From NCBI GenBank assembly GCA_946613705.1, contig CAMOFU010000051.1:1-12207 (forward strand): a stretch of 12,207 bases of DNA, in the 5' to 3' direction. Under the pieces are notes generated by a model. That model was not told the origin of the DNA. It saw only the letters and a program-made list of their open reading frames with translations, and did not search any database. The stretch's first letter is position 1; every line of letters starts with the position of its first letter. The DNA comes from an uncultured Clostridia bacterium. GTDB taxonomy: Bacteria; Bacillota; Clostridia; Oscillospirales; Ruminococcaceae. Shown in pieces: positions 1 through 7,542 of the stretch. The position numbers and the translations under genes are program-made.

Positions 1-36
1 TATCGTTCATCGTTCATTGAAATACGGAGGTGTGTT

Positions 37-1080
37 ATGAAAGGAAACACTGTGTTTTTCAGCTCAGCTCCCGCGGTGGTCACTTCTGCTGCGGTGGGCG
101 GAAAAATGGAGGGCGACGGGCCGATGTCCGCCTGCTTCGATAAGATCAACGAGGACCCGTTCTTCTCCTGCGAGACCTTCGAGCAGGGCGAGAGCAAGCT
201 TCTCAAGGAAACGGTCATCCACGCACTGAACAAGGGCTCGCTGTCGGCAGATCAGATAGATGTGATGTTCGGCGGCGACCTGCTCGATCAGTGCGTCGGG
301 ACGACCTACGGGATACGCGATCTTGATATACCCTTTCTCGGTATCTACGGTGCCTGCTCAACGGTCACGGAGGGACTGCTGCTGTCCTCTCTTTTTGTGG
401 ACGGAGGATATGCCTCGCGGGCGCTCGCAGTCACGTCCTCCCACTTCTGCGCGGCCGAGCGCCAGTACCGTTTCCCCCTCAACTACGGCGGGCAGCGTAC
501 CCCGACCTCGCAGTACACCGCGACCGCTGCGGGAGCACTGGTGGTGTCCGCCGAGAGGCTTCCGCCCTACGTCCGCGCCGCCACCGTCGGAAAGATCATC
601 GACATGGGTGTGACCGATGCGGCGAATATGGGCGCGGCGATGGCTCCTGCCGCCTACAGCAGCATAAAGCGCTTTTTCGAGGACACGGGGCTGCGTCCCG
701 ATTTCTTCGATGCGATCGTTACGGGCGATCTGGGCAAGGTGGGCAGCCGCCTGCTCTGCGAGCTGTTTGAGCGCGACGGGGTCGATATCCGTTCGCTCCA
801 CCGCGACTGCGGGACGATGCTCTACTCCTTCGAGGAGCAGGACGTTCACGCGGGCGCATCGGGAGCGGGGTGTGCTGCAAGTATGCTCTGCGGGTTCTTT
901 GTGCCGAGGCTCCGCAGCGGCGAATTCAGGAACATACTGTTCGCAGCGACGGGTGCCCTGCTGTCTCCCACGGTCAATGCGCAGGGCGAGTCGATACCCT
1001 CGATATCCCATGCCGTATGGCTGTCCTACGAAAACGGCGGTGTGCCCGATATCAGGTTCAGAGGAAGGAGTGTGCAGTAA
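37..1080 (+). CDS. spoVAD: Stage V sporulation protein AD (SpoVAD)
   Basis: This 347-residue protein has the thiolase-like fold sequence pattern of SpoVAD along its full length. The nucleophile-elbow-like segment GACSTVTEG has its Cys at residue 107. A GGQRTPTSQYTATAAGA stretch follows near residues 151-167, and a glycine-rich ASGAGCAAS segment near residues 274-282. In the family, SpoVAD sits on the inner spore membrane side of the SpoVA complex. It binds dipicolinic acid during its uptake into the forespore and release at germination; it is not a biosynthetic ketosynthase. The start is ATG at 37, preceded by GGAGG at 26-30 with a 6-nt gap. Length is normal for the family. It overlaps the next gene by one base (TAATG), so the two are surely co-transcribed. 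spoVAC would be expected just upstream, outside the window; the 36 bases present are too few to identify it. Expression is expected in the forespore (SigG in relatives), but the promoter is not in view. Confidence 0.96.
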   Translation: MKGNTVFFSSAPAVVTSAAVGGKMEGDGPMSACFDKINEDPFFSCETFEQGESKLLKETVIHALNKGSLSADQIDVMFGGDLLDQCVGTTYGIRDLDIPFLGIYGACSTVTEGLLLSSLFVDGGYASRALAVTSSHFCAAERQYRFPLNYGGQRTPTSQYTATAAGALVVSAERLPPYVRAATVGKIIDMGVTDAANMGAAMAPAAYSSIKRFFEDTGLRPDFFDAIVTGDLGKVGSRLLCELFERDGVDIRSLHRDCGTMLYSFEEQDVHAGASGAGCAASMLCGFFVPRLRSGEFRNILFAATGALLSPTVNAQGESIPSISHAVWLSYENGGVPDIRFRGRSVQ

Positions 1081-1436
1081 TGGAGCTTATCAAGGCATTT
1101 GTTGTCGGCGGAGCCTTCTGCGCCGTAGGGCAGCTGCTTATCGACAAGACCCGCCTCACCCCCGCAAGGATACTTGTATCGTTCGTGATCGCGGGTGTGG
1201 TGCTGTCGGCAGTCGGGCTGTACGAGCCTATAAGGGAATTCGCGGGCGCGGGTGCATCGGTCCCGCTCACGGGCTTCGGGCATCTGCTGGCAGAGGGAAT
1301 GCGCGAGGCGGTAAAGGAGCGCGGTATCATCGGCATCTTCACGGGCGGTCTGACCGCCTGTGCGGGCGGAGTAACGGCAGCGATGGTCTTTTCGTTCATC
1401 GCCTCGTTATTCGCAAGAAGCAAGCAGAAAATGTAG
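1080..1436 (+). CDS. spoVAE: Stage V sporulation protein AE (SpoVAE), membrane subunit
   Basis: This 118-residue, strongly hydrophobic protein resembles SpoVAE (the short SpoVAEb form, usually about 116 residues). I see about four membrane segments: residues 7-21, 30-49 (around ILVSFVIAGVVLSAVGLY), a Gly-rich 59-75 stretch, and 83-112 (IIGIFTGGLTACAGG onward). It ends in a basic tail (ARSKQKM). In the family it is an integral subunit of the SpoVA channel moving dipicolinate across the inner spore membrane, together with SpoVAC and SpoVAD. The start is the ATG at 1080, whose A is the last base of the spoVAD stop codon. A longer in-frame reading back to 870 lies wholly inside spoVAD and is not credible. 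A GGAAGGAG-like Shine-Dalgarno lies within the end of spoVAD. A strong hairpin follows 46 bases after the stop, so this is the last gene of the operon. Confidence 0.94.
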   Translation: MELIKAFVVGGAFCAVGQLLIDKTRLTPARILVSFVIAGVVLSAVGLYEPIREFAGAGASVPLTGFGHLLAEGMREAVKERGIIGIFTGGLTACAGGVTAAMVFSFIASLFARSKQKM

Positions 1437-1482
1437 TCGGGCTGCGGGCGGGCACCGTCCTCTCCCGAATACCGTAAACAGC

Positions 1483-1526
1483 AAACGGCCGCTCGGGTCC
1501 CTTGGTATGACCCGAGCGGTCGTTTT
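1483..1526 (+). terminator. Intrinsic terminator of the spoVA operon, possibly bidirectional
   Basis: A 17-bp stem (left arm 1483-1499, right arm 1509-1525) with one G-T wobble encloses a 9-nt loop and runs into TTTT at 1523-1526. The stem core is CCGCTCGGGTC / GACCCGAGCGG. It lies between two convergent genes, 19 bases from the stop codon of the minus-strand heptad gene. It probably also ends that transcript, but the U-tract on that strand (TTTGCTGTTT) is poorer. Confidence 0.88.
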
Positions 1527-1545
1527 ATTATTAGCTGTACGGTTT

Positions 1546-4500
1546 TTATTCTGCCTTCTTGTCCTCTGTCTTATCGGGAGCAGCTACGCCGTCGGTCGTG
1601 AATATGAACTTGACCTTGCCCGCCATATCCGCGGACTTGCCCGAGAAGCTCGCATAGTCCTTAGATGCGTTCACCATAGCCTTGATGCGGTCAACTACTA
1701 CCTTAACATCGCCGCCGAGTGCATCTACTATCTTGTCGATGCCCTCCTTCTTGAACTTTTCCATACCCTCCTTGAGAGTCTTGGAGCCGTCCTCAAGCTT
1801 GCCTGCACCGTCTGAGAGCTTGTCGGCACCGTCCTTGAGCTGACCCAGTCCGCTGTCAAGGTCGCTGCAGCCCTTTGAGAGATCGTTCGCACCCGATGCA
1901 AGCGCCGCCGTGGAATCGGAGATCGTCTTCAGGCCGCCCTTGAGATCATTGCTTCCCGTGAGCAGCTGACCGAGTCCGCCGTCGAGCTGCGAAGCGCCCG
2001 TATGCAGCTGACCTATCCCCGAGTCGAGCGCCGTGATGCCGCCGATCAGTGCTCCGCTCTTATCAGCCAGCTCACCGATGCCGCTGCCCAGCTCGGCAGC
2101 ACCGTCGGATACCTGCTTGGCACCGCCCGCAAGCTCTGCCGACGAGCCCGAGAGCTTGGTCGTTCCCTCTGCGAGCTTGCCCGAGCCGTCTGCGATCTGA
2201 CCGAGAGCCGTTTCAAGCTCGCCCGAGCCTGTTACCAGTGCCGACATACCCGTATCGAGCTTGGTGATCCCCGTCATAAGCGGTGAGGTCTTCTCTGCCA
2301 GTTCGCCGATGCCGCCGCTGAGTGTGCCTGCTCCTGTCGAGAGCTGCTTTGCTCCGTCCGCAAGCTCCGCCGATGCGCCCGAAAGCTGCGAGGTGCCCTC
2401 TGCCAGCTGTTCAGCTCCGCCCGAGATCTGTCCGAGTGCCGTATCAAGGTCGCCCGAGCCTGTCACCAGTGCCGACATACCCGTGTCGAGCTTGGTGAGC
2501 CCCATCATAAGCGGCGCGGTCTTCTCGGCAAGTGAACCGATCCCTCCGCTCAGCTCGTCAGCTCCCGCAGAAAGCGTCTTTGCTCCGCTCGAAAGCTCGC
2601 CCGCCGAGCCCGAGAGCTTTGCCGTTCCGCCCGCAAGCTGCGCTGCACCGCTGCTTATCTGACCGAGCGCCGTATCAAGGCTGCCCGCGCCGTCCGCAAG
2701 CTTGCCCATGCCTGTGTTCAGATCGGTGATACCCTGTATCAGCGCACCGCTCTTCTCCGCAAGCTCATCTATTCCCGCACTCAGTGCCGAGGAGCCCTCG
2801 GACACCGCCGCTGCACCGTCTGCAAGTGCCTTGGCAGAGGCGCTGAGCGTGCCTGCGCCCTCTGCGGCGGAGGCAGCACCGCTCGATACCTTCTCTGCTC
2901 CCGCAGCCGCCTGCTGCGCACCCGCCGAAAGCTGTGCCGAGCCTGTTTTGAGCGCTCCGCCCTCCTTCATTGAAGCGGATACCTGCTGCTGACCCGCGAT
3001 CGTCTGCTGTAATGTGCCGATCATAGCCTCGAGCTGCGCCTTCTTCGCCTCATCTGTCTCTGCCTCATAAAGCGCCTGCAGGCCCGCAAGCACCTGCTCG
3101 TTGGCACCGACTGTCGTGTCCAGTGCCCCCGCAGCCTGATCTATTCCCCGATCTACTGCCGCAGCGCCCTCCGAAAGAGTGCCGAGGCTGCCCGAGAGCT
3201 GTGCTGCACCGTCGGAGAGCTCCTTTGTGCCGTTATCAAGCGTCGCCGCACCTGCCGAGAGCTGCGCCGCACCGTCGGATACCTGTGCGGCTCCGCCCGA
3301 TACCTTCCTGCCGCCCTCTGCAAGCTCGCCGACTCCCGTTTCAAGCTCGGGTGCAGCCGCCGCCAGCTGTGCCGTGCCCGACTGCGCATCGGTGATGCCC
3401 TTGCTGAGTGCCGCCGAGCCGCTCTTTGCCTGAGCCGCTCCGCTCGAAAGGGTCTGCATATTTTCGTCTATCGTTTTTGCACCGTCGGAGAGCTGCGATG
3501 AGCCCTCTGCCAGCTTCTTTGCACCGTCCGCGACCTGTGTGCCGCCGCTGCCGAGCTTGCCGATGCCGTCCGAAAGCGCGGGGGCTGCGCCGCTCAGCTG
3601 TGCCGTACCGCTCTTTGCGTCCTTGATGCCCGCTGTCAGCTTTGCCGAGCCCTCCTTCGCCTGTGCTGCGCCGCCCGCAAGGGTCTGCATATTTTCGTCT
3701 ATCTTCTTAGCGCCCTCGGAAAGCTGTGACGAGCCGTCTGCCAGCTTGCCTGCGCCCTCAGATACCTGCCTGCCGCCCGCTGCGATCTTGGCTATGCCGT
3801 CCGCAAGCGCGGGTGCCGCATCACTGAACTGAAGGGTGCCGCTCTTTGCTTCCCTGAGCCCTGCGGTGAGCTTGGCAGAGCCTTCCTTTGCCTGAGCTGC
3901 ACCCGAGGCAAGGGTCTGCATATTCTCATCAAGCGTCTTTGCACCGTCTGAAAGCAGCGCCGCGCCGTCGGAGACCTTCTTCGAGCCGTCTGCAAGCTGC
4001 GTGCCGCCCGCATTGAGCCTGCCTATGCCCTCACTGAGCGCGGGTGCCGCGCCCGCAAGCTGACCCGAGCCGTCCTTGGCGGAGGCAAGGCCGCTCACGA
4101 TCTGTGCCGAACCGTTCTTTGCAGATGCTATGCCGTCCGACAGAGTGACCGAGCCGCTGTAGGCGGTCTTAGTCCCGTCGGAGAGCTTGCCCGCACCGTC
4201 TGCAAGCTGTCTGCCGCCGTCCGCAAGCTTAGCAGCGCCGTCCTTTGCGTCCTTTGCGCCGTCTGCAAGCTCCTTCGAGCCTGAGTTGAGCTGCTTTATG
4301 CCGTCGTACAGCTCGGCAGTCCCGTCGCAGAGCTTCTCGGCAGCGTCCGTCAGCTCGTCGAGCTTTTCGCGCAGCTCATCGATCTTGTCGGTATGCTCCA
4401 GCTCGAGGTCGGAGAAAAACTGATTTGTCGCAAGAGTCATCGAGGTCGTGGTCTCGAAGTCCGTGACATCTGCGGTGATCTCAAAGCTCTCGGGCAGCTC

Positions 4501-5220
4501 TATGTCGAGCTTATCCTTGTCTATCCCGAGGCTGTCGTATATCCCGGGCATCGCAACGCCCACTGCGATGAGCCTCGACCCGTCGGATATCACCTTGCCG
4601 TTCGTTACCGATACGTTTGAGAACTTCTGCGAGTCGAGTATCGTGCCGCTCGCCATCAGGAACGGAACACACACCTCGTACTCCTTGCCGTCCACCGTCT
4701 GCTTGCTTTTAAGCGTGTTGGTGTAGGTGTAGCGTATCGTCACTCTGCCGCTCTTGCCCGCGATCTCGTCGGCGGTCATTTCCTTTCCGTCGAGCAGATA
4801 GGTTATCTTTACATTTACGGGCAGCTGCTTATCGGTCGTGCCCTGATAGTATATGTCGTTTCCCGAGGCCGCCCACTTAACGCTGTCGCCGTCCTGAGTG
4901 AAGCTTTCGTAGCCCTTTACATTCTCTATGTCCTTCAGCGATGAGATGTCCTCAAGCTCGTCGAGCGCCGCTGCGTTTTTCAGCCAGTCGCTTACGATGA
5001 CCTCCTTGATCTCGCTGCCGCTCGAGTAGAGCACATAGACCGTCTCGTCCTTCTCGGGACTGCCCTCTCCTGCCCTGCGGGGCATCATAGTCTCCTCGAC
5101 CGTCCTCGTCTTCGCCGAGGTCGGCTCTGTTTCGGTATCCTGATTCTTGGCATACGCCACCGTTGCGCCCGCAGAGAGCAGTATCGCCAGAACAGCCGCT
5201 ATCACCTTTGTGTATTTCAT
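1546..5220 (-). CDS. Exported LxxG-heptad-repeat (YhgE-like) rod protein coupled to MMPL transporter
   Basis: This 1224-residue protein starts with a signal peptide (residues 1-24, hydrophobic VIAAVLAILLSAGATVAYA, possible cleavage after AYA). A probably globular, beta-rich domain follows (about 40-285). Then comes a huge array of xxxLxxG heptads as in YhgE/Pip-type repeat proteins. The array has two arms, Gly300-Gly692 and Gly760-Gly1152, each exactly 56 heptad steps. They are separated by a linker at 693-759 rich in Gln, Glu and Ala. A charged tail (about 1153-1224) follows, with no C-terminal membrane segment, unlike true YhgE, which has membrane spans at both ends. The ATG at 5220 is chosen over one 15 bases upstream. 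GGGAGG lies 7 nt before it, and its ATGA overlaps the stop of the upstream MMPL gene by 4 bases, implying translational coupling. The protein is probably held outside the membrane and works with the MMPL pump. Its biochemical role is unknown; partner, scaffold or conduit are inferences. The upper start would place the Shine-Dalgarno inside the coding region. Confidence 0.85.
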   Translation of the reverse strand: MKYTKVIAAVLAILLSAGATVAYAKNQDTETEPTSAKTRTVEETMMPRRAGEGSPEKDETVYVLYSSGSEIKEVIVSDWLKNAAALDELEDISSLKDIENVKGYESFTQDGDSVKWAASGNDIYYQGTTDKQLPVNVKITYLLDGKEMTADEIAGKSGRVTIRYTYTNTLKSKQTVDGKEYEVCVPFLMASGTILDSQKFSNVSVTNGKVISDGSRLIAVGVAMPGIYDSLGIDKDKLDIELPESFEITADVTDFETTTSMTLATNQFFSDLELEHTDKIDELREKLDELTDAAEKLCDGTAELYDGIKQLNSGSKELADGAKDAKDGAAKLADGGRQLADGAGKLSDGTKTAYSGSVTLSDGIASAKNGSAQIVSGLASAKDGSGQLAGAAPALSEGIGRLNAGGTQLADGSKKVSDGAALLSDGAKTLDENMQTLASGAAQAKEGSAKLTAGLREAKSGTLQFSDAAPALADGIAKIAAGGRQVSEGAGKLADGSSQLSEGAKKIDENMQTLAGGAAQAKEGSAKLTAGIKDAKSGTAQLSGAAPALSDGIGKLGSGGTQVADGAKKLAEGSSQLSDGAKTIDENMQTLSSGAAQAKSGSAALSKGITDAQSGTAQLAAAAPELETGVGELAEGGRKVSGGAAQVSDGAAQLSAGAATLDNGTKELSDGAAQLSGSLGTLSEGAAAVDRGIDQAAGALDTTVGANEQVLAGLQALYEAETDEAKKAQLEAMIGTLQQTIAGQQQVSASMKEGGALKTGSAQLSAGAQQAAAGAEKVSSGAASAAEGAGTLSASAKALADGAAAVSEGSSALSAGIDELAEKSGALIQGITDLNTGMGKLADGAGSLDTALGQISSGAAQLAGGTAKLSGSAGELSSGAKTLSAGADELSGGIGSLAEKTAPLMMGLTKLDTGMSALVTGSGDLDTALGQISGGAEQLAEGTSQLSGASAELADGAKQLSTGAGTLSGGIGELAEKTSPLMTGITKLDTGMSALVTGSGELETALGQIADGSGKLAEGTTKLSGSSAELAGGAKQVSDGAAELGSGIGELADKSGALIGGITALDSGIGQLHTGASQLDGGLGQLLTGSNDLKGGLKTISDSTAALASGANDLSKGCSDLDSGLGQLKDGADKLSDGAGKLEDGSKTLKEGMEKFKKEGIDKIVDALGGDVKVVVDRIKAMVNASKDYASFSGKSADMAGKVKFIFTTDGVAAPDKTEDKKAE
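1991..2914 (-). repeat. 231-bp tandem super-repeats, C-terminal arm (4 units)
   Basis: Four units with period 231 bp (77 residues, 11 heptads) begin at about 1991, 2222, 2453 and 2684 within the heptad gene. The units at 2222 and 2453 are nearly identical over about 60 bases (the segment encoding TKLDTGMSALVTGSG). The outer units have diverged. They are in-frame coding repeats and probably arose by internal duplication. Confidence 0.85.
3451..4143 (-). repeat. 231-bp tandem super-repeats, N-terminal arm (3 units)
   Basis: Three units with the same 231-bp period begin at 3451, 3682 and 3913. Each is marked by the segment encoding DENMQTL followed by SGAAQAK/EGSAKL-type heptads. The sequence differs from the repeats of the C-terminal arm but the unit length is identical. 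More diverged units can be sensed on either side. The repeats are in frame. Confidence 0.85.
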
Positions 5221-7346
5221 GATCTTGCCTCCCATTTATTATCTCTCAGATATCTTCCGCCCGATGCCTTGAACCTCTTCGGCTTTATGCCGATAGTCGT
5301 TGCACATATCAGCCTGTCAAGCGCCATAAGGAAGGAGGGCAGCGCGAATATTACCGTGACCATTGAAATGATCGCACCTCTTGCAAGGAGTATGCACAGC
5401 TCCGAGATAAGCCCTATCTCGGAATAGAGCCCTACTCCGAAGGTCGCCGCGAAGAAGCCGAGCGCCGATACCATAACGGATTTTATCGAGGTCGCCAGCG
5501 CCGTCGTCACCGCATCTCGCTTGGTGTTTCCGAGGCTTCTCTCCAGCTTGTATCTCGTTGTCATCAGTATCGCGTAATCGACCGTCGCGCCCAGCTGTAT
5601 CGTGCCGATAACGATAGATGCTATGAATGCCACCTTGCTGCCCGTGAATGTGGGTATGCCCATGTTCACGAAGATCGCAAATTCGATGACTGCTACAAGT
5701 ATGATCGGCAGTGAGATGCTCTTGAGCACGAACAGGATGATAATGAAGATCGCGCCGATCGAAAGGAAGTTCACCACCTTGAAGTCGCGGTTGGTGATCT
5801 CTATCAGGTCCTTGGTCGCAGGCGCCTCGCCTATCAGCATGGTCTTGTCGTTGTACTTTGTTGTCAGCTTCTTGATCTGTGAGCACTGCTCGTTGACCGC
5901 ATCGGAGGCGACCTCGTATTCCGAACCGATCATCACGAGCTTCCAGTCGTCGCTTGAAAGCAGCTCGGTGATCTTGTCGGGGATAACATCAACAGGTATC
6001 TTCGAGCCTACCAGCGAGTCAAGCCCCATTACCATCTTTATGCCGTCGAGCTTCTCTATATCCTCGCACATACGCCTTGTTTCCTTTGCCGAAAGCTCTG
6101 TCGGCACCAGCAGCATATGCGTTGAGTTCATGCCGTACTCCTCCGCGAGCTTGGTGTTCGCCACCACGCTCGAAAGGTCCTCGGGGAGAGTCGCATCGAG
6201 CTTGTAGTAGAGCTTGTTGTTGAAGTTGCCGTAGATCGCGGGAGAGAGCAGCACGAAGAATACCGTGATGAATACGCCCGCGTGCTTTACGATGAACCTT
6301 GCCGCGCCGTCCATCGAGGGAATGAAATCTCTGTGACGGGTCTTTGTGATCGCCTTGTCGAAAATGAGTATCATCGAGGGAAGAACGGTTATGCAGCAGA
6401 TAACTCCGAACACAACGCCCTTTGCCATTACGATGCCGATGTCAAGACCGAGCGTGAAGCTCATGAAGCACATCGCAAGGAAGCCCGCTACAGTCGTTAT
6501 CGAGCTGCCGACTACCGACACTATCGTGCCCGCTATCGCCTCGCCCATTGCCTTTTCGTTGTTGTTCGGGTATTTCTCCTTGTTTTCGAGATAGCTGTGA
6601 TAGAGGAATATCGAATAGTCCATCGTAACGCCGAGCTGCAGCACCGCCGCAAGCGCCTTGGTGAGGAAGCTTATCTCGCCCGCGATGAAGTTCGTGCCCA
6701 GATTGTAGACCACCGCTATGCCGATGCTTATCATAAAGAAAACGGGTATCAGGAACGAATCCATCGTCACTGCCAGCACCAGCGATACCAGCAGCACCGC
6801 GATCAAAACATACATCAGTGTCTCGCTCTCGGCTATGATCTTCATATCGTCGTTGATAGCGCTCATGCCGCTGACAAAGCACTGCTCCGACGAGATCTCT
6901 CTGATCTCATCTACAGCCGCGAGTGTCAGGTCTGCCGCGGTGGTGTCCTTGAAGAACACGATAAGCAGCGTAGACTTGCCGTTGTCGGCATTGAAGAAGT
7001 CGTAAAGCTTCTGCGGAAGTATCTCCTTGGGGAGAGTGATATCCGCGATGGTGTCATACCACACGACGCTTGCCACGCCCTCTACCGCCTCGATCTTCTT
7101 CTTTGTCTCAACGACCTCCTTATCCTTCATGCCGTCGAGCATCACCATCGAGAAGCCCGCCTTGCCGAAATCCTCGCTCAGTATATCCTGACCCTTCATC
7201 GTCTCTATGTCCGAGGGGAGGTAGGACAGGATATCATAGTTCGTTCTTGTTGTTATATAGCCTATCGCACAGGGGATCAGCAGCAGTATGCCCAGGATAA
7301 GTATTATCACTCTGTGCCTGACTATGAAGTTTCCGAACTTCACCAT
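5217..7346 (-). CDS. MMPL-family (RND superfamily) transporter, YdfJ-like
   Basis: This 709-residue protein has the duplicated RND layout. TM1 is near residues 13-31. An extracytoplasmic loop (about 32-165) precedes a first six-helix bundle (TM2 begins about 174). A second TM1-equivalent is near 355, with a second extracytoplasmic domain (about 375-510) and a second bundle (about 525-680). Each half has an Asp-Tyr pair in its central helix: D243-Y244 (context GVTMDYSIF) and D590-Y591 (context GATVDYAIL). These match the proton-relay Asp-Tyr pairs known from mycobacterial MmpL3, so proton-motive-force-driven export is expected. MMPL relatives move lipids, fatty-acid conjugates, siderophores or drugs; the substrate cannot be read here. 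The ATG at 7346 has AAGGAG at 7364-7359, 12 nt upstream. It is the first gene of a two-gene operon, overlapping the heptad protein by ATGA. It is transcribed from a palindrome-covered promoter divergent from a TetR gene, so repression by that TetR and release by a ligand is likely. Confidence 0.93.
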   Translation of the reverse strand: MVKFGNFIVRHRVIILILGILLLIPCAIGYITTRTNYDILSYLPSDIETMKGQDILSEDFGKAGFSMVMLDGMKDKEVVETKKKIEAVEGVASVVWYDTIADITLPKEILPQKLYDFFNADNGKSTLLIVFFKDTTAADLTLAAVDEIREISSEQCFVSGMSAINDDMKIIAESETLMYVLIAVLLVSLVLAVTMDSFLIPVFFMISIGIAVVYNLGTNFIAGEISFLTKALAAVLQLGVTMDYSIFLYHSYLENKEKYPNNNEKAMGEAIAGTIVSVVGSSITTVAGFLAMCFMSFTLGLDIGIVMAKGVVFGVICCITVLPSMILIFDKAITKTRHRDFIPSMDGAARFIVKHAGVFITVFFVLLSPAIYGNFNNKLYYKLDATLPEDLSSVVANTKLAEEYGMNSTHMLLVPTELSAKETRRMCEDIEKLDGIKMVMGLDSLVGSKIPVDVIPDKITELLSSDDWKLVMIGSEYEVASDAVNEQCSQIKKLTTKYNDKTMLIGEAPATKDLIEITNRDFKVVNFLSIGAIFIIILFVLKSISLPIILVAVIEFAIFVNMGIPTFTGSKVAFIASIVIGTIQLGATVDYAILMTTRYKLERSLGNTKRDAVTTALATSIKSVMVSALGFFAATFGVGLYSEIGLISELCILLARGAIISMVTVIFALPSFLMALDRLICATTIGIKPKRFKASGGRYLRDNKWEARS
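5228..5233 (-). promoter_or_regulatory. Shine-Dalgarno deciding the heptad-protein start
   Basis: GGGAGG on the minus strand sits 7 nt before the ATG at 5220. The alternative in-frame ATG at 5235-5233 overlaps this motif and has no ribosome binding site of its own. Position 5220 is therefore the likely start, giving a protein that begins MKYTK and then a normal signal peptide. Confidence 0.8.
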
Positions 7347-7385
7347 TATATATATCAGCTCCTTCTGAGTGACCCGCCGAAATAC

Positions 7386-7398
7386 TGACCGACGGTCA
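7386..7398. promoter_or_regulatory. TetR-type operator copy 1
   Basis: TGACCGACGGTCA is a perfect palindrome (6-bp arms around a central A). It lies downstream of the predicted start of the MMPL operon transcript, where a bound repressor would act as a roadblock. Confidence 0.75.
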
Positions 7399-7418
7399 CT
7401 TATTTTCGTACATTACAT

Positions 7419-7447
7419 ATTATACTCCAAAGCTGACCGATAGTCAA
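7419..7447 (-). promoter_or_regulatory. Promoter of the MMPL/heptad operon
   Basis: On the minus strand, TTGACT (7447-7442) and TATAAT (7424-7419) are separated by 17 bp, a near-perfect housekeeping promoter. Transcription would begin near 7412, leaving about 65 nt of leader. Operator copy 2 (7434-7446) overlaps the -35 box and spacer, and copy 1 lies just downstream of the start. That is a layout expected for repression. Confidence 0.85.
7434..7446. promoter_or_regulatory. TetR-type operator copy 2
   Basis: TGACCGATAGTCA (outer TGAC/GTCA arms) overlaps the -35 hexamer and spacer of the MMPL operon promoter. It is the exact reverse complement of copy 4. Confidence 0.78.
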
Positions 7448-7465
7448 TAGCAAAAGAAGCAAAAA

Positions 7466-7478
7466 TGACCGTCAGTCA
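7466..7478. promoter_or_regulatory. TetR-type operator copy 3
   Basis: TGACCGTCAGTCA keeps the TGAC-N5-GTCA frame. It lies between the two divergent promoters, about 20 bp upstream of the MMPL -35 box. Confidence 0.7.
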
Positions 7479-7503
7479 GAATTTTCGTCCATTTGCACAA
7501 AAC

Positions 7504-7516
7504 TGACTATCGGTCA
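7504..7516. promoter_or_regulatory. TetR-type operator copy 4
   Basis: TGACTATCGGTCA is the exact reverse complement of copy 2. Its centre lies 16 bp from that of copy 5, and the two sit just upstream of the regulator's own promoter. Confidence 0.72.
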
Positions 7517-7519
7517 ATA

Positions 7520-7532
7520 TGACTATTAGTCA
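7520..7532. promoter_or_regulatory. TetR-type operator copy 5
   Basis: TGACTATTAGTCA is palindromic except at the centre. It ends 10 bp before the -35 box (7543) of the tetR-family gene, a position suited to autoregulation. Confidence 0.72.
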
Positions 7533-7542
7533 GTTTTGGCTG

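Noticed and set aside
358..1011. Minus-strand open frame inside spoVAD
   Set aside because: It is wholly antisense to a confidently identified gene, Arg/His-rich and without family features or an upstream ribosome binding site.
1991..4143. Regular repeats considered as a CRISPR array or satellite DNA
   Set aside because: The repeats are in-frame protein-coding units of 231 bp with no unique spacers. They lie inside one signal-peptide-bearing gene.
2002..4423. Many plus-strand open frames opposite the heptad gene, coding Pro/Ser/Ala-rich or Arg-rich proteins
   Set aside because: They are antisense shadows of a GC-rich repetitive gene. They have no ribosome binding sites, and their repeats simply mirror the LxxG codons.
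1546..5220. Heptad protein as a phage-infection-type YhgE/Pip membrane protein
   Set aside because: It shares the LxxG repeats, but no C-terminal membrane segments are visible and the N-terminus is a cleavable-looking signal peptide, so only the repeat type is shared.
6282..7388. Long plus-strand open frame opposite the MMPL gene (368 codons)
   Set aside because: Its His/Arg/Tyr/Glu-rich composition is typical of a mirrored membrane-protein gene. It runs across the operon promoter side and has no recognisable motif.
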